A stretch of 10,543 nt of DNA from Betaproteobacteria bacterium (GTDB lineage Bacteria; Pseudomonadota; Gammaproteobacteria; Tethybacterales; Tethybacteraceae): NCBI GenBank assembly GCA_026710225.1, contig JAPORI010000074.1, forward strand, positions 1 to 10,543, read 5' to 3'. The notes under the pieces are model-generated. The model had not been told where the DNA came from and searched no databases. It saw only the letters and a program-made list of their open reading frames with translations. Position 1 is the first letter of the stretch, and each line of letters begins with the position of its first letter. Below are positions 1 to 6,545 of this stretch, piece after piece. A program made the translations under genes and the position numbers.

Positions 1-527
1 TCGCCTCCTTGCAAATTGAATTTTCCACCCAGGCCAGCCAGGTCGACGAGAGCATTGAACCGGATGAGCCGGCCGCAGTCGCTGCGAGGCGGCTGGCTTG
101 TGCCAAGGCAGCGGCGGTTGCCGTGCAGCATCCGCAGGCAGTCATTGTGGCGTCCGACACCTGCATGCAAGTCGATGGCCGGATCGCCGGCAAGCCGGCC
201 GATCGCAAGCACGCTGTGCGCATGCTCAAATCCTGGGCTGGTTGCCGGGCAGCTGTCTGTACCGCCTTGTGCGTGGTCGGCAGCCGGGGCTCTATAAGTT
301 TGCTGCGCAGTGGCTGGATCGATTTCGCAGCCTGTCAGGATGAGCAAATCGAAGCATATCTTGCCGCGTCGCCCGGCGCTTTGCAGGCGGAAGGTGCGTT
401 GTCGATAAATGAGGCCGGCGCGCTGCTGTGCCGTGCGATCGGAGAGGACGAACCGGGAACTATTGCCGGCCTGCCGATGATATCACTGTGCCGGATGCTC
501 GCCGAGCAGAGGATTAAATTGCCCTAA
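1..527 (+). CDS. maf: Maf/YceF-type nucleotide pyrophosphatase, 5'-truncated by window edge
   Basis: Maf proteins hydrolyse non-canonical or modified nucleoside triphosphates (the YceF branch prefers m7GTP) to the monophosphate in the cytoplasm. The frame is open to the left edge and the N-terminal Ser-x-Arg nucleotide-binding segment is missing, so the TTG at 9 is probably an internal Leu and not a start. Visible family landmarks are the VDES segment, the ASDT motif carrying the conserved catalytic Asp followed by GKP, the EAYL segment, and a C-terminal EG...GLPMISLCRML block. That last block resembles the GLPLIALCQML ending of YceF and is the reason for choosing that branch. The gene converges on thrC; its TAA (525-527) interlocks with the thrC stop, a 4-bp overlap. 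Family call is firm; substrate branch is an inference. Confidence 0.85.
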   Translation, partial: ASLQIEFSTQASQVDESIEPDEPAAVAARRLACAKAAAVAVQHPQAVIVASDTCMQVDGRIAGKPADRKHAVRMLKSWAGCRAAVCTALCVVGSRGSISLLRSGWIDFAACQDEQIEAYLAASPGALQAEGALSINEAGALLCRAIGEDEPGTIAGLPMISLCRMLAEQRIKLP

Positions 528-1624
528 TCCAGCCCGAGCGCCTTTGCTATCTGAGCTTCGGTTGCCTCAACTTCAACAGTTTTCGCCCGGCTGGCCAGTG
601 CCTGGGGGTCTTTCATCCCGTTGCCAGTCAGGGTGCAGACAACCGTCAGCCCGGCTTCGATGCGGCCGGCTTTGGCTTCGGCCAGCACTGCCGCCAGCCC
701 GGCAGAGGAAGCCGGTTCGCAGAATATTCCTTCCTCGCTGGCCAGTGCATACTGGACGTTGAGCAGTTCCTCGTCGGTAACGGGCAGGATGCGACCGGCT
801 GATTCGGATATCGCCGCCTGCGCCCCGTCCCAGGATTGGGGATTGCCGATGCGGATTGCGGTTGCCACCGTTTCCGGATCGGAAATCGGACTCCCGGCGA
901 TAAACGGTGCCGCACCGGCCGCCTGAGCTCCGATCATGACCGGCCGTTTGGCAGTCCAGGCGGCGGATTTGGCCTGCCAGTCGCCGGCGAACACATAGTT
1001 GGCGGCGGTTTCGATGCCGGCCGCCTCGCTGTAGCCGATCCAGTGGGCGGTGATGTTTCCGGCATTGCCGACCGGCAGGGCATGAATATCGGGCACTTTC
1101 CCGAGTTGTTCGATCACCTCGAAGGCAATTGTCTTTTGGCCGTGGATGCGAAACGGATTGATTGAATTGACTACGGCCACCGCGTTGCTGGCAAACCTGC
1201 GCACCGCGGCCATGGCATCGTCAAAGTTTCCCCTCAGCGCAACAATGTTCGCACCATGGGCGATGGCTTGAGCCATCTTTCCAGTCGCGATCTTGCCGGC
1301 CGGCAGCAGGACATGGCAGGCCAAATCGGCCCGGGCGGCGTAGGCGGCGGCTGCCGCCGAGGTGTTGCCGGTCGATGCGCATATTACGGCTCGGGCTCCC
1401 TGCCGGCGTGCTTGGGCGATGGCGGCGACCATGCCGCGGTCCTTGAATGAACCGGTCGGATTGGTTCCCTCGAACTTGGCGTAGATTTTCAAATCCACCT
1501 TGTGTCTTTTCGGCAGATGGACCAGTTCGATTAGCCTAGTGTCGCCTTCGCCCAGACTGGTCTGGCAATCAGCCAGCCCCTCCGGCAATTGCTCGGCATA
1601 ACGTTCAAGCAGACTGTTTTTCAT
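524..1624 (-). CDS. thrC: Threonine synthase, short form
   Basis: PLP enzyme converting O-phosphohomoserine to threonine and phosphate, the last step of threonine synthesis in the cytoplasm. At 366 aa it is the short form typical of Bacillus/Thermus-like enzymes, not the longer gamma/betaproteobacterial form. In order: LGEGDT near residues 24-29 (family LGEGNTPL), NPTGSFKDRGM with the PLP Schiff-base Lys at K61, STGNTS at 84-89, the PLP-phosphate loop PVGNAGN at 184-190, and a C-terminal TGNGMKDP. The ATG at 1622-1624 overlaps the hom TGA as ATGA, so translation is probably coupled to hom. The Shine-Dalgarno is weak (a GAAAAAAA stretch), which fits coupling. There is no room for a downstream terminator because the stop overlaps maf. 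Confidence 0.95.
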   Translation of the reverse strand: MKNSLLERYAEQLPEGLADCQTSLGEGDTRLIELVHLPKRHKVDLKIYAKFEGTNPTGSFKDRGMVAAIAQARRQGARAVICASTGNTSAAAAAYAARADLACHVLLPAGKIATGKMAQAIAHGANIVALRGNFDDAMAAVRRFASNAVAVVNSINPFRIHGQKTIAFEVIEQLGKVPDIHALPVGNAGNITAHWIGYSEAAGIETAANYVFAGDWQAKSAAWTAKRPVMIGAQAAGAAPFIAGSPISDPETVATAIRIGNPQSWDGAQAAISESAGRILPVTDEELLNVQYALASEEGIFCEPASSAGLAAVLAEAKAGRIEAGLTVVCTLTGNGMKDPQALASRAKTVEVEATEAQIAKALGLD

Positions 1625-2922
1625 TTTTTTTCGGTGTGCGGAACAGCTATCGGCAGCAAAACCGGCCAGTCGGTAACATCATCGAGTCCGGCAAGCATCT
1701 TGCATGCCTTGTGCAGATTTTGCCAACTGGTTTCATGGAGCAGAAATACTACATCGGTCTTTGCACCGGAGTCGGATTCAGGCTGGCGCACCGCTTCTAT
1801 CGATATGTCCAGATCGGCAAGTACCCCGGTTGCTCGGGCCATCACCCCCGGCTTGTCCATCGCCGGTACCCGCAGGTAGGACTGGCAGTTGAACATCTCG
1901 GCGGCAAGAACCTTTCTCGAATTTTCCGGCGGCATGACCGGCACCCGATTGCAGGCCAGATCGGTTGCGCATTCGACAAGATCGGAAACCACCGCACTAG
2001 CCGTAGGTCCGGCTCCGGCTCCGGCTCCGATCAGGCTTAGTTCGCCGGCTGCATCGGCCTTGGCTTGCACTGCATTCATGCTTCCCTCGACCTGGGCGAG
2101 AGTGTGATTATCGGCAACCAGGGCCGGACTCACCCATATCGAAACCGCCTCTTCGATCAACTCGACATTGGCAAGCAACTTCAGGCAAAAGCCGAACTCG
2201 GCTGCATACTCGATTTCCTTGGCGGCAATGGTGCGCACGCCGGTGACCGCAATATTGTTCATCGTCAAAGGTGTCCCGAAGGCCAGCCAGGCCATGATTA
2301 CCGCCTTGTGCGCAGCATCCAGGCCGTCGACATCAAGGGTAGGGTCGGCTTCGGCGTAGCCCAGTTGTTGCGCTTCGGCCAGCGCATCGGAACTGCTCAT
2401 GCCGTCGGTGCGCATGCGGGTGAGCATGTAGTTGCAGGTGCCGTTGATGATCCCGCGGATGTGGCGGATCCGATCGCCGGCCAGCGCGCCTTTCAGCAGT
2501 CTGATCGCCGGGATGCAGCCTGCAACTGCCGCCTCGAAGTAGATGCCCGCAGCGCCCTTGGCGGCGCTGGCCAGGATTTCCCCGCCGCGGGTTGCCAGCA
2601 GCGCCTTGTTGGCGGTAACCACCGGCTTGTTTCTGGCAAAGGCAGCCAGCATGCTCTCGCAAGCGTCGGTTTCGCCGCCGATGAGTTCGACCGCGATGTC
2701 GAATTCATGCTCGGAGAATATCCGCCGCCAGTCGGATTCGACGGCAATGTTGCCGCCCAGCCGCTTTGCGGCCCGTTCCCGGTTGCGGGCCAGGGCGCAG
2801 GCAATCTCAAACCGGATGCCGGTGCGGGATTCGATATCTTCGCCATTGCGCGCCAGCAAGTCGGCGACACCGCCGCCGACCGTTCCAACCCCGAGCAGGG
2901 CGATGCGACAGGGCTTAGTCAT
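1621..2922 (-). CDS. hom: Homoserine dehydrogenase with C-terminal ACT domain
   Basis: Reduces aspartate semialdehyde to homoserine with NAD(P)H, the branch point to threonine and methionine. The 433 aa are normal for the monofunctional bacterial enzyme. N-terminal Rossmann domain with GVGTVGGGV (11-19); TANKALLA (103-110); GTCNYML (161-167); the substrate-site segment from EAQQLGYAEADPT to LDAAHK with the probable catalytic Lys at K206; glycine-rich GAGAGAG before PTASAVVSDL (299-315); then an ACT domain from about residue 348, beginning YLRVPAMDKPGVMARATGVL. ACT domains in this family usually mediate feedback inhibition by threonine. First gene of a hom-thrC pair with a 4-bp overlap. The start is 29 bp from the divergent Mth938-like gene, so any promoter must lie partly in that neighbour's coding sequence. 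No good Shine-Dalgarno precedes the ATG, and no leader peptide or attenuator fits. Confidence 0.96.
   Translation of the reverse strand: MTKPCRIALLGVGTVGGGVADLLARNGEDIESRTGIRFEIACALARNRERAAKRLGGNIAVESDWRRIFSEHEFDIAVELIGGETDACESMLAAFARNKPVVTANKALLATRGGEILASAAKGAAGIYFEAAVAGCIPAIRLLKGALAGDRIRHIRGIINGTCNYMLTRMRTDGMSSSDALAEAQQLGYAEADPTLDVDGLDAAHKAVIMAWLAFGTPLTMNNIAVTGVRTIAAKEIEYAAEFGFCLKLLANVELIEEAVSIWVSPALVADNHTLAQVEGSMNAVQAKADAAGELSLIGAGAGAGPTASAVVSDLVECATDLACNRVPVMPPENSRKVLAAEMFNCQSYLRVPAMDKPGVMARATGVLADLDISIEAVRQPESDSGAKTDVVFLLHETSWQNLHKACKMLAGLDDVTDWPVLLPIAVPHTEKK
2009..2028. repeat. CCGGCT hexanucleotide microrepeat inside hom
   Basis: Three perfect copies of CCGGCT plus two further bases. 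On the minus strand it encodes alternating Gly-Ala (GAGAGAG, Hom residues 299-305) in the conserved glycine-rich segment before PTASAVVSDL. A gain or loss of one unit would keep frame and add or remove one Gly-Ala pair, so it is most simply a coding low-complexity stretch. Confidence 0.7.
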
Positions 2923-2951
2923 AGCTCATGCGAAAATGGGTAGCCTGACAA

Positions 2952-3353
2952 GTGAAACTTCATCAGCATGAAGACACGGAAGGCAACCGGATAACCGGCT
3001 GCGGAGCCGGCTGGTTTGCGGTAAACGGCCAGCGGCACGACCGACCGTGCGCGCTCGCAGCGCAACTGCTGTGCGAACTGGAGCCGCAGACCTCTGGCAT
3101 AGCCGCGCTGCTGGATGCGGCCGAGCCGACCATTGGCGAATTTGCCCCCGAACTGGTGATTCTGGGCACCGGGGCGAGATTTTGCCTGGCTCCCCGGGAG
3201 GTTGCGGAAAGACTGGCCAAGCGCGGCATCGGTCTGGAGTCCATGGATACGGCCGCCGCCTGCCGCACCTTCAACCTGCTGGCCTACGAAGGTCGCCGGG
3301 TGCTTGCGGTGCTGGGAGTGGGGGACTATGCAGACGCTCGGGAAGAAGGCTAG
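2952..3353 (+). CDS. Mth938-like (DUF498/NDUFAF3-family) domain protein
   Basis: A 133-aa protein that is essentially one Mth938/DUF498 domain, the family that includes the mitochondrial complex I assembly factor NDUFAF3. The bacterial role is not established. Visible hallmarks: PELVILGTGARF (66-77) and GIGLESMDTAAACRTFNLL (92-110), followed by EGRRV. The first is the usual P-E-L-h-h-h-G-T-G block and the second the family's most conserved stretch, including the ACRTFN core. Start chosen is GTG at 2952, because it gives the expected N-terminus and no better in-frame start exists; no strong Shine-Dalgarno is seen. It is divergent from hom (29-bp gap) and convergent with the binding-protein gene, with which it shares a palindromic CTAG stop overlap (3350-3353). 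Confidence 0.88.
   Translation: MKLHQHEDTEGNRITGCGAGWFAVNGQRHDRPCALAAQLLCELEPQTSGIAALLDAAEPTIGEFAPELVILGTGARFCLAPREVAERLAKRGIGLESMDTAAACRTFNLLAYEGRRVLAVLGVGDYADAREEG
2958..2973. promoter_or_regulatory. Perfect inverted repeat at the hom/Mth938 divergent junction
   Basis: CTTCAT and ATGAAG arms (6 bp each) flank a 4-nt CAGC centre. It lies 36 bp upstream of the hom start and just inside the divergent Mth938-like gene (codons 3-8). The position suits an operator for hom, but a 6-bp dyad can arise by chance and no protein is known to bind it here. Confidence 0.25.
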
Positions 3354-4177
3354 TTTTCCTCTTCCTGAGCGACTTCCGCTTCCCAGTCCCGGCCCCGGAA
3401 CCAGTGCCGGTGCCTTTCCTTGAGCCAGCCGCTTGCCTTGCGGGTTGCGATCCAGCCGTTGAGGAAGGCAAGCGCATCCGGGTCGCCGCGGCGCAGCCCG
3501 ATTGCTTCCGCCGACTGCACAAACGTCTCTTCCAGCGGCATGTAGAGCACATCGGGATGATCGGCGGCTGCATCCGACGGAGCCGGCAACGATGATATCC
3601 AGGCGTGGGCGTTGCCGTTGAGGACTTCCTGGCGGCAACTGGCCTCATCATCAAAGAAGCGCAACTGGGCGTCCGGCAGCAGGCGGCGGACCGGATCGGC
3701 GCCGGAAACCCCGCGCCGCATCGCAATTACGATGTCGCCGTCGTTGAGCTGCTTGAGGCTGGTTATGTCGGGCAGCCGGGAGCGGTTGACAACCACTTCC
3801 AGACCCGAATTGGCGTAGGGGATGGTGAAATTGATCTTGAGCGACCGCTGGGCGTTGATCGACATGCCGCCGATGATCATGTCGAATTTGCCGGTGATGA
3901 GCGCCGGGATGATGCCGTCCCACTTGGTGGGGACCAGTTCAAGCTCGACATCCAGATCCTCGGCCAGCGCCCGGGCGACATCTATTTCAAAGCCGATGAA
4001 GTCGCCTTGCTTGTTGCGCATTACCCAGGGTCTGAACGAACTCATGCCCACCCTGAGCGAGCCGCGCTCTACCACCTCGTCGATGACGCTGTCCTCGCTG
4101 GCGGCGCTGGGCAAGGCAAATGATGCCGCGCACGCCGCGGCGATGATGGCGAAAAGTGGCCTGCTGATTTTGTTCAT
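3350..4177 (-). CDS. Periplasmic amino acid-binding protein (SBP family 3) of an ABC transporter
   Basis: Periplasmic receptor for a polar amino acid ABC importer. The 275-aa precursor has a Sec signal peptide: basic MNKISR, hydrophobic core to about residue 22, likely cleavage after PSAA or PSAAS (26/27). The family 3 signature GFEIDVARALAEDL starts at G62. GGMSIN followed by R111 corresponds to the GMTITPER region whose Arg binds the ligand alpha-carboxylate, and the INFTIPY segment matches the usual VDFSxPY. It ends in an acidic QEEEN tail. Start is the ATG at 4175-4177, preceded by GGAA about 6 nt upstream and, further up, an extended -10-like box. It is divergent from two cognate-looking permeases. 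Ligand cannot be read from sequence; glutamate, aspartate, glutamine, histidine or lysine/arginine are all possible. Confidence 0.92.
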   Translation of the reverse strand: MNKISRPLFAIIAAACAASFALPSAASEDSVIDEVVERGSLRVGMSSFRPWVMRNKQGDFIGFEIDVARALAEDLDVELELVPTKWDGIIPALITGKFDMIIGGMSINAQRSLKINFTIPYANSGLEVVVNRSRLPDITSLKQLNDGDIVIAMRRGVSGADPVRRLLPDAQLRFFDDEASCRQEVLNGNAHAWISSLPAPSDAAADHPDVLYMPLEETFVQSAEAIGLRRGDPDALAFLNGWIATRKASGWLKERHRHWFRGRDWEAEVAQEEEN

Positions 4178-4204
4178 GTCTGATTCCGGGGCAAAAAGAA
4201 AACA

Positions 4205-4213
4205 ATTCTAGCA
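4205..4213 (-). promoter_or_regulatory. Extended -10 element for the binding-protein gene
   Basis: Reading the minus strand, TGCTAGAAT matches the extended -10 pattern TGnTAnAAT. It is 27 bp upstream of the binding-protein ATG, giving a leader of about 20 nt that would include the GGAA Shine-Dalgarno. No convincing -35 lies 16-18 bp upstream, which is tolerated with an extended -10. Inferred, not shown. Confidence 0.5.
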
Positions 4214-4243
4214 TCTGCTGCCGTTAGCGCCGATTGTTCGTTG

Positions 4244-4249
4244 TAGAAT
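4244..4249 (+). promoter_or_regulatory. Possible -10 box for the permease operon
   Basis: TAGAAT on the plus strand, 63 bp upstream of the permease ATG at 4313, in the 135-bp divergent gap (4178-4312). It is the same hexamer as the box facing the opposite way at 4205-4210, with about 33 bp between them. No clear -35 is visible, so confidence is modest. Confidence 0.35.
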
Positions 4250-4312
4250 CCTTTCTGCTGTCGGGATGGATATCTTGCTTTGCCAGGATGCCTGCCGGAA
4301 GTCTTTGTTCGT

Positions 4313-5098
4313 ATGCGTAGCCGCCTGTTGTCCTTTCTTGTCTTTGCCGCAGGCGCGCTGCTGCTGTATCAGGGCGTAGTTGCGCTTGACTACAACTGGC
4401 AGTGGCACCGGATCTGGCGCTATTTCATCCGGGTGCGTTCCGACGGCTGGCAAGTTGGTCCCCTGCTGTCCGGGCTGGCGGTCACCATGAAAATCTCGGT
4501 GCTGGCGCTGCTGCTGTCAGTCGTCGGCGGTCTGGTGCTGGCGGCAATGCAAGAAGCGCGGATGCGATCGCTGCGCTGGCTGGCGCGCTCGTTCATCGAG
4601 GCGATTCGCTGCACTCCCCAGCTGGTGCAGCTTTACATACTGTATTTCATGTTCTCATCGATGCTCGGGCTGTCGGCGTTTGCCGCCGGGGTGATTTCGC
4701 TGGGGGTGTTTGAAGCGGTGTTCGCAGCCGAGATATTTCGCAGCGGCTACCGGGCCTGTCCGAGCGGTCAGCGGGAAGCAGCCCGCTCGCTGGGGCTGGG
4801 GTCGCTGGCAACTGCCCGGCTGGTGGTGTTTCCGCAAATCCTGCCGCTGATTTTGCCGTCGCTGGCAAACCTGCTGGTCAACCTGATCAAGCATTCCGCG
4901 ATAGTCACCGTCATTGCGGTGCCGGACATGACCGACATAGCAAGAAACCTGATTGCCGACACTTTTCTGGTGCTTGAGTTGTGGCTGGCGATTGCGGTGG
5001 TCTATTGGGTAATCAGCTATGCTGGCACCAGTGTGATTCGGGTCTGGGAGAAGGCGACGCTGGCGCGCATCTCGGCTCGCAGCCGGGCTGCCGCCTAG
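4313..5098 (+). CDS. Amino acid ABC transporter permease 1 (HisM/GlnP family)
   Basis: Inner-membrane subunit of a polar amino acid importer. A 261-aa hydrophobic protein with an N-terminal helix (about 5-25), a YNWQWHRIW segment that parallels the N-terminus of the next permease, then the HisM-type core with FIEAIRCTPQLVQLYILYF. The cytoplasmic EAA coupling loop that docks on the ATPase is EAARSLG at about 155-161, continuing through VVFPQILPLILPSLANLL. The frame is open upstream to a TTG at 4280, but the ATG at 4313 is preferred: it gives a normal N-terminus and has GGAAG 11 nt upstream. It is followed after 4 bp by permease 2. The ATP-binding gene that normally accompanies such pairs is absent here. 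Confidence 0.93.
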   Translation: MRSRLLSFLVFAAGALLLYQGVVALDYNWQWHRIWRYFIRVRSDGWQVGPLLSGLAVTMKISVLALLLSVVGGLVLAAMQEARMRSLRWLARSFIEAIRCTPQLVQLYILYFMFSSMLGLSAFAAGVISLGVFEAVFAAEIFRSGYRACPSGQREAARSLGLGSLATARLVVFPQILPLILPSLANLLVNLIKHSAIVTVIAVPDMTDIARNLIADTFLVLELWLAIAVVYWVISYAGTSVIRVWEKATLARISARSRAAA

Positions 5099-5102
5099 AT
5101 CG

Positions 5103-5969
5103 ATGAAGGCGCCTTCCCAGCCGAGCTGGCATCTTGCCGACACGCTGGTTGCAGCCGCGGTCTTGTTGGCTGTGCTTGCCGTCTTCTGGCAGATTACCTA
5201 CAATCTCGAATACGACTGGGAATGGTCGCGCACCGTGTCCTACATAGCCAGTTACGGGGAGGACGGTCTGCGCTCCGGGCTTATCGCCGATGGCTTCATA
5301 ACCATGGTGCGACTGCTGGTGCTGGCCGGAATCGGGGCGGCGCTGCTGGGAGTTGCCCTGGGAATTGCCGGCAACAGCCGCATAGCCGGCCTGCGGCTGC
5401 TGTCGGCCGGCTATGTCGAATTCGTGCGCAATCAGCCGCTGCTGGTGTTTTTGTTTGTCTTCTACTATTTCATCAGCGACCGGATCGTTCCCCAGGGCGA
5501 TCTGGGTCTGGGGGACGGATTTGTTGCCCAGGTGCTGTTCGGGGATACGAGCCGGGCGAGCGCACTGGTGTCCGGGGCGCTGTGCCTGATGTTCTATGAG
5601 GCGGCCTTTGTCGCCGAGATAGTGCGCGGCGGAATTCAGTCGGTGGATTCCGGAGTTGTTGAAGGCGGCCGGGCACTCGGGCTGCGCAAATTGCAGATTC
5701 TGCGCCTGATAGTCCTGCCGATCGCCTTGCGGCGCACGGTGCCGCCGCTGGTCTCGCAGACGGTGCTGCTGGTCAAGAATTCATCGGTGATATCGGTTAT
5801 TTCGGTGCAGGAACTTACCTTTGCCGCCCTGGAAACCGCCAACAGCATCGATACTTTCTTCGAGCCGCTGCTGCTGGCCGCGTTTCTTTATTTCATCATA
5901 TGCTGGCCGCTTACCGTAATCGCCGGCCGGATGGAACTGCCGGCCGGGCAGCCGGGGCTGGCCAGATGA
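5103..5969 (+). CDS. Amino acid ABC transporter permease 2 (HisM/GlnP family)
   Basis: Second membrane subunit, presumably pairing with the preceding one as in HisQ/HisM or GltJ/GltK. 288 aa; N-terminal helix at about 13-32, then NLEYDWEWSRTVSYI (34-48), clearly paralogous to the first permease. FITMVRLLVLAGIGAALLGVALG opens the transport domain, YVEFVRNQPLLVFLFVFYY (104-122) is the conserved permease stretch, and the EAA-type loop is EGGRALG (187-193) followed by VLPIALRRTVPPLV, with Gly-Gly where most homologues have Ala-Ala. An insertion-like hydrophilic segment at about 125-150 makes it longer than permease 1. The start follows the previous stop by 4 nt with no clear Shine-Dalgarno, suggesting coupled translation. 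Its TGA overlaps the next ATG. Confidence 0.93.
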   Translation: MKAPSQPSWHLADTLVAAAVLLAVLAVFWQITYNLEYDWEWSRTVSYIASYGEDGLRSGLIADGFITMVRLLVLAGIGAALLGVALGIAGNSRIAGLRLLSAGYVEFVRNQPLLVFLFVFYYFISDRIVPQGDLGLGDGFVAQVLFGDTSRASALVSGALCLMFYEAAFVAEIVRGGIQSVDSGVVEGGRALGLRKLQILRLIVLPIALRRTVPPLVSQTVLLVKNSSVISVISVQELTFAALETANSIDTFFEPLLLAAFLYFIICWPLTVIAGRMELPAGQPGLAR

Positions 5970-6511
5970 AAAGGGCGCTGGTTGCAGCCTTGCTGGCGGT
6001 GGCCGGCACCGGTTGCACCGCTCCGGCTTCCGTATCAGCTGTGCAGGGCGAAGCTCTGGAGAACTATTTTCCCAAACTGGTCGAGGTGAATTTCGTCCCC
6101 GGATTTGATCTGGACGCCTGGCCGCTGGGCGACGGGGAGGATAGCGGTGGGCGCGAGGCAAGGGTTGCCCAAGCTCTTGCCAAAGAGGTTGCCGGCAAGG
6201 TCAGGCAGGAAATCGCCGGGGAAAGACCGGCTTATTTGCTGGTGGTTATCCAGCAGGTGCAAGCCAGTGCCAAGGCCGAGGGCAATTCGGGAGTTGTAAC
6301 CGCCAGTCTCGCTGGCGAAGTCGTATTCTTTGACATTGAAAACGAACAAACGATAGCACGCATTCCGGTGGCGGTTCGGCAGCAAGAACACTATCTGCGC
6401 AATGTGCCGCTGCTGACTGAAAGCGGCAAACTCGCCGATGAGTTGGCCAATGAGGTGCTGGCCGGTCTGTTTGTCGCCTTTGCCGAGCAGGTCGGCGAGT
6501 GGATTGATTGA
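5966..6511 (+). CDS. Small exported protein, probable lipoprotein, unknown function
   Basis: 181 aa that I do not recognise. The N-terminus MKRALVAALLAVAGTGC looks like a lipoprotein signal with Cys17, but Gly rather than Leu/Val at -3 makes the lipobox weak; a plain Sec signal is the alternative. The mature part is soluble: a variable linker, an amphipathic segment LAKEVAGKVRQEIAG (71-85), a beta-rich stretch with YLLVVIQQVQ (90-99), a VVFFDIENEQ block (119-128), and a helical C-terminus with LADELANEVLAGLFVAF. The true start is the ATG at 5966, which overlaps the permease TGA as ATGA; the frame's earlier start at 5900 would bury the signal peptide. Translational coupling to the permease hints at a transport-related or envelope role, but that is inference only. 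Confidence 0.7.
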   Translation: MKRALVAALLAVAGTGCTAPASVSAVQGEALENYFPKLVEVNFVPGFDLDAWPLGDGEDSGGREARVAQALAKEVAGKVRQEIAGERPAYLLVVIQQVQASAKAEGNSGVVTASLAGEVVFFDIENEQTIARIPVAVRQQEHYLRNVPLLTESGKLADELANEVLAGLFVAFAEQVGEWID

Positions 6512-6545
6512 GAAAAGCCCGCCTTTGTGCAGTCGGCAGATTAAG

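Noticed and set aside
2065..2943. 292-codon open frame on the plus strand across hom
   Set aside because: Antisense to a well-supported hom gene; long shadow frames are expected in GC-rich DNA, and the translation shows no family motif.
2919..3638. 239-codon minus-strand frame opposite the Mth938-like gene
   Set aside because: Low-complexity Arg/Gly/Pro-rich translation typical of a shadow frame, overlapping two recognised genes.
4280..4312. TTG start 11 codons upstream of permease 1
   Set aside because: The added residues (PGCLPEVFVR) do not resemble a permease N-terminus; ATG at 4313 has a GGAAG upstream.
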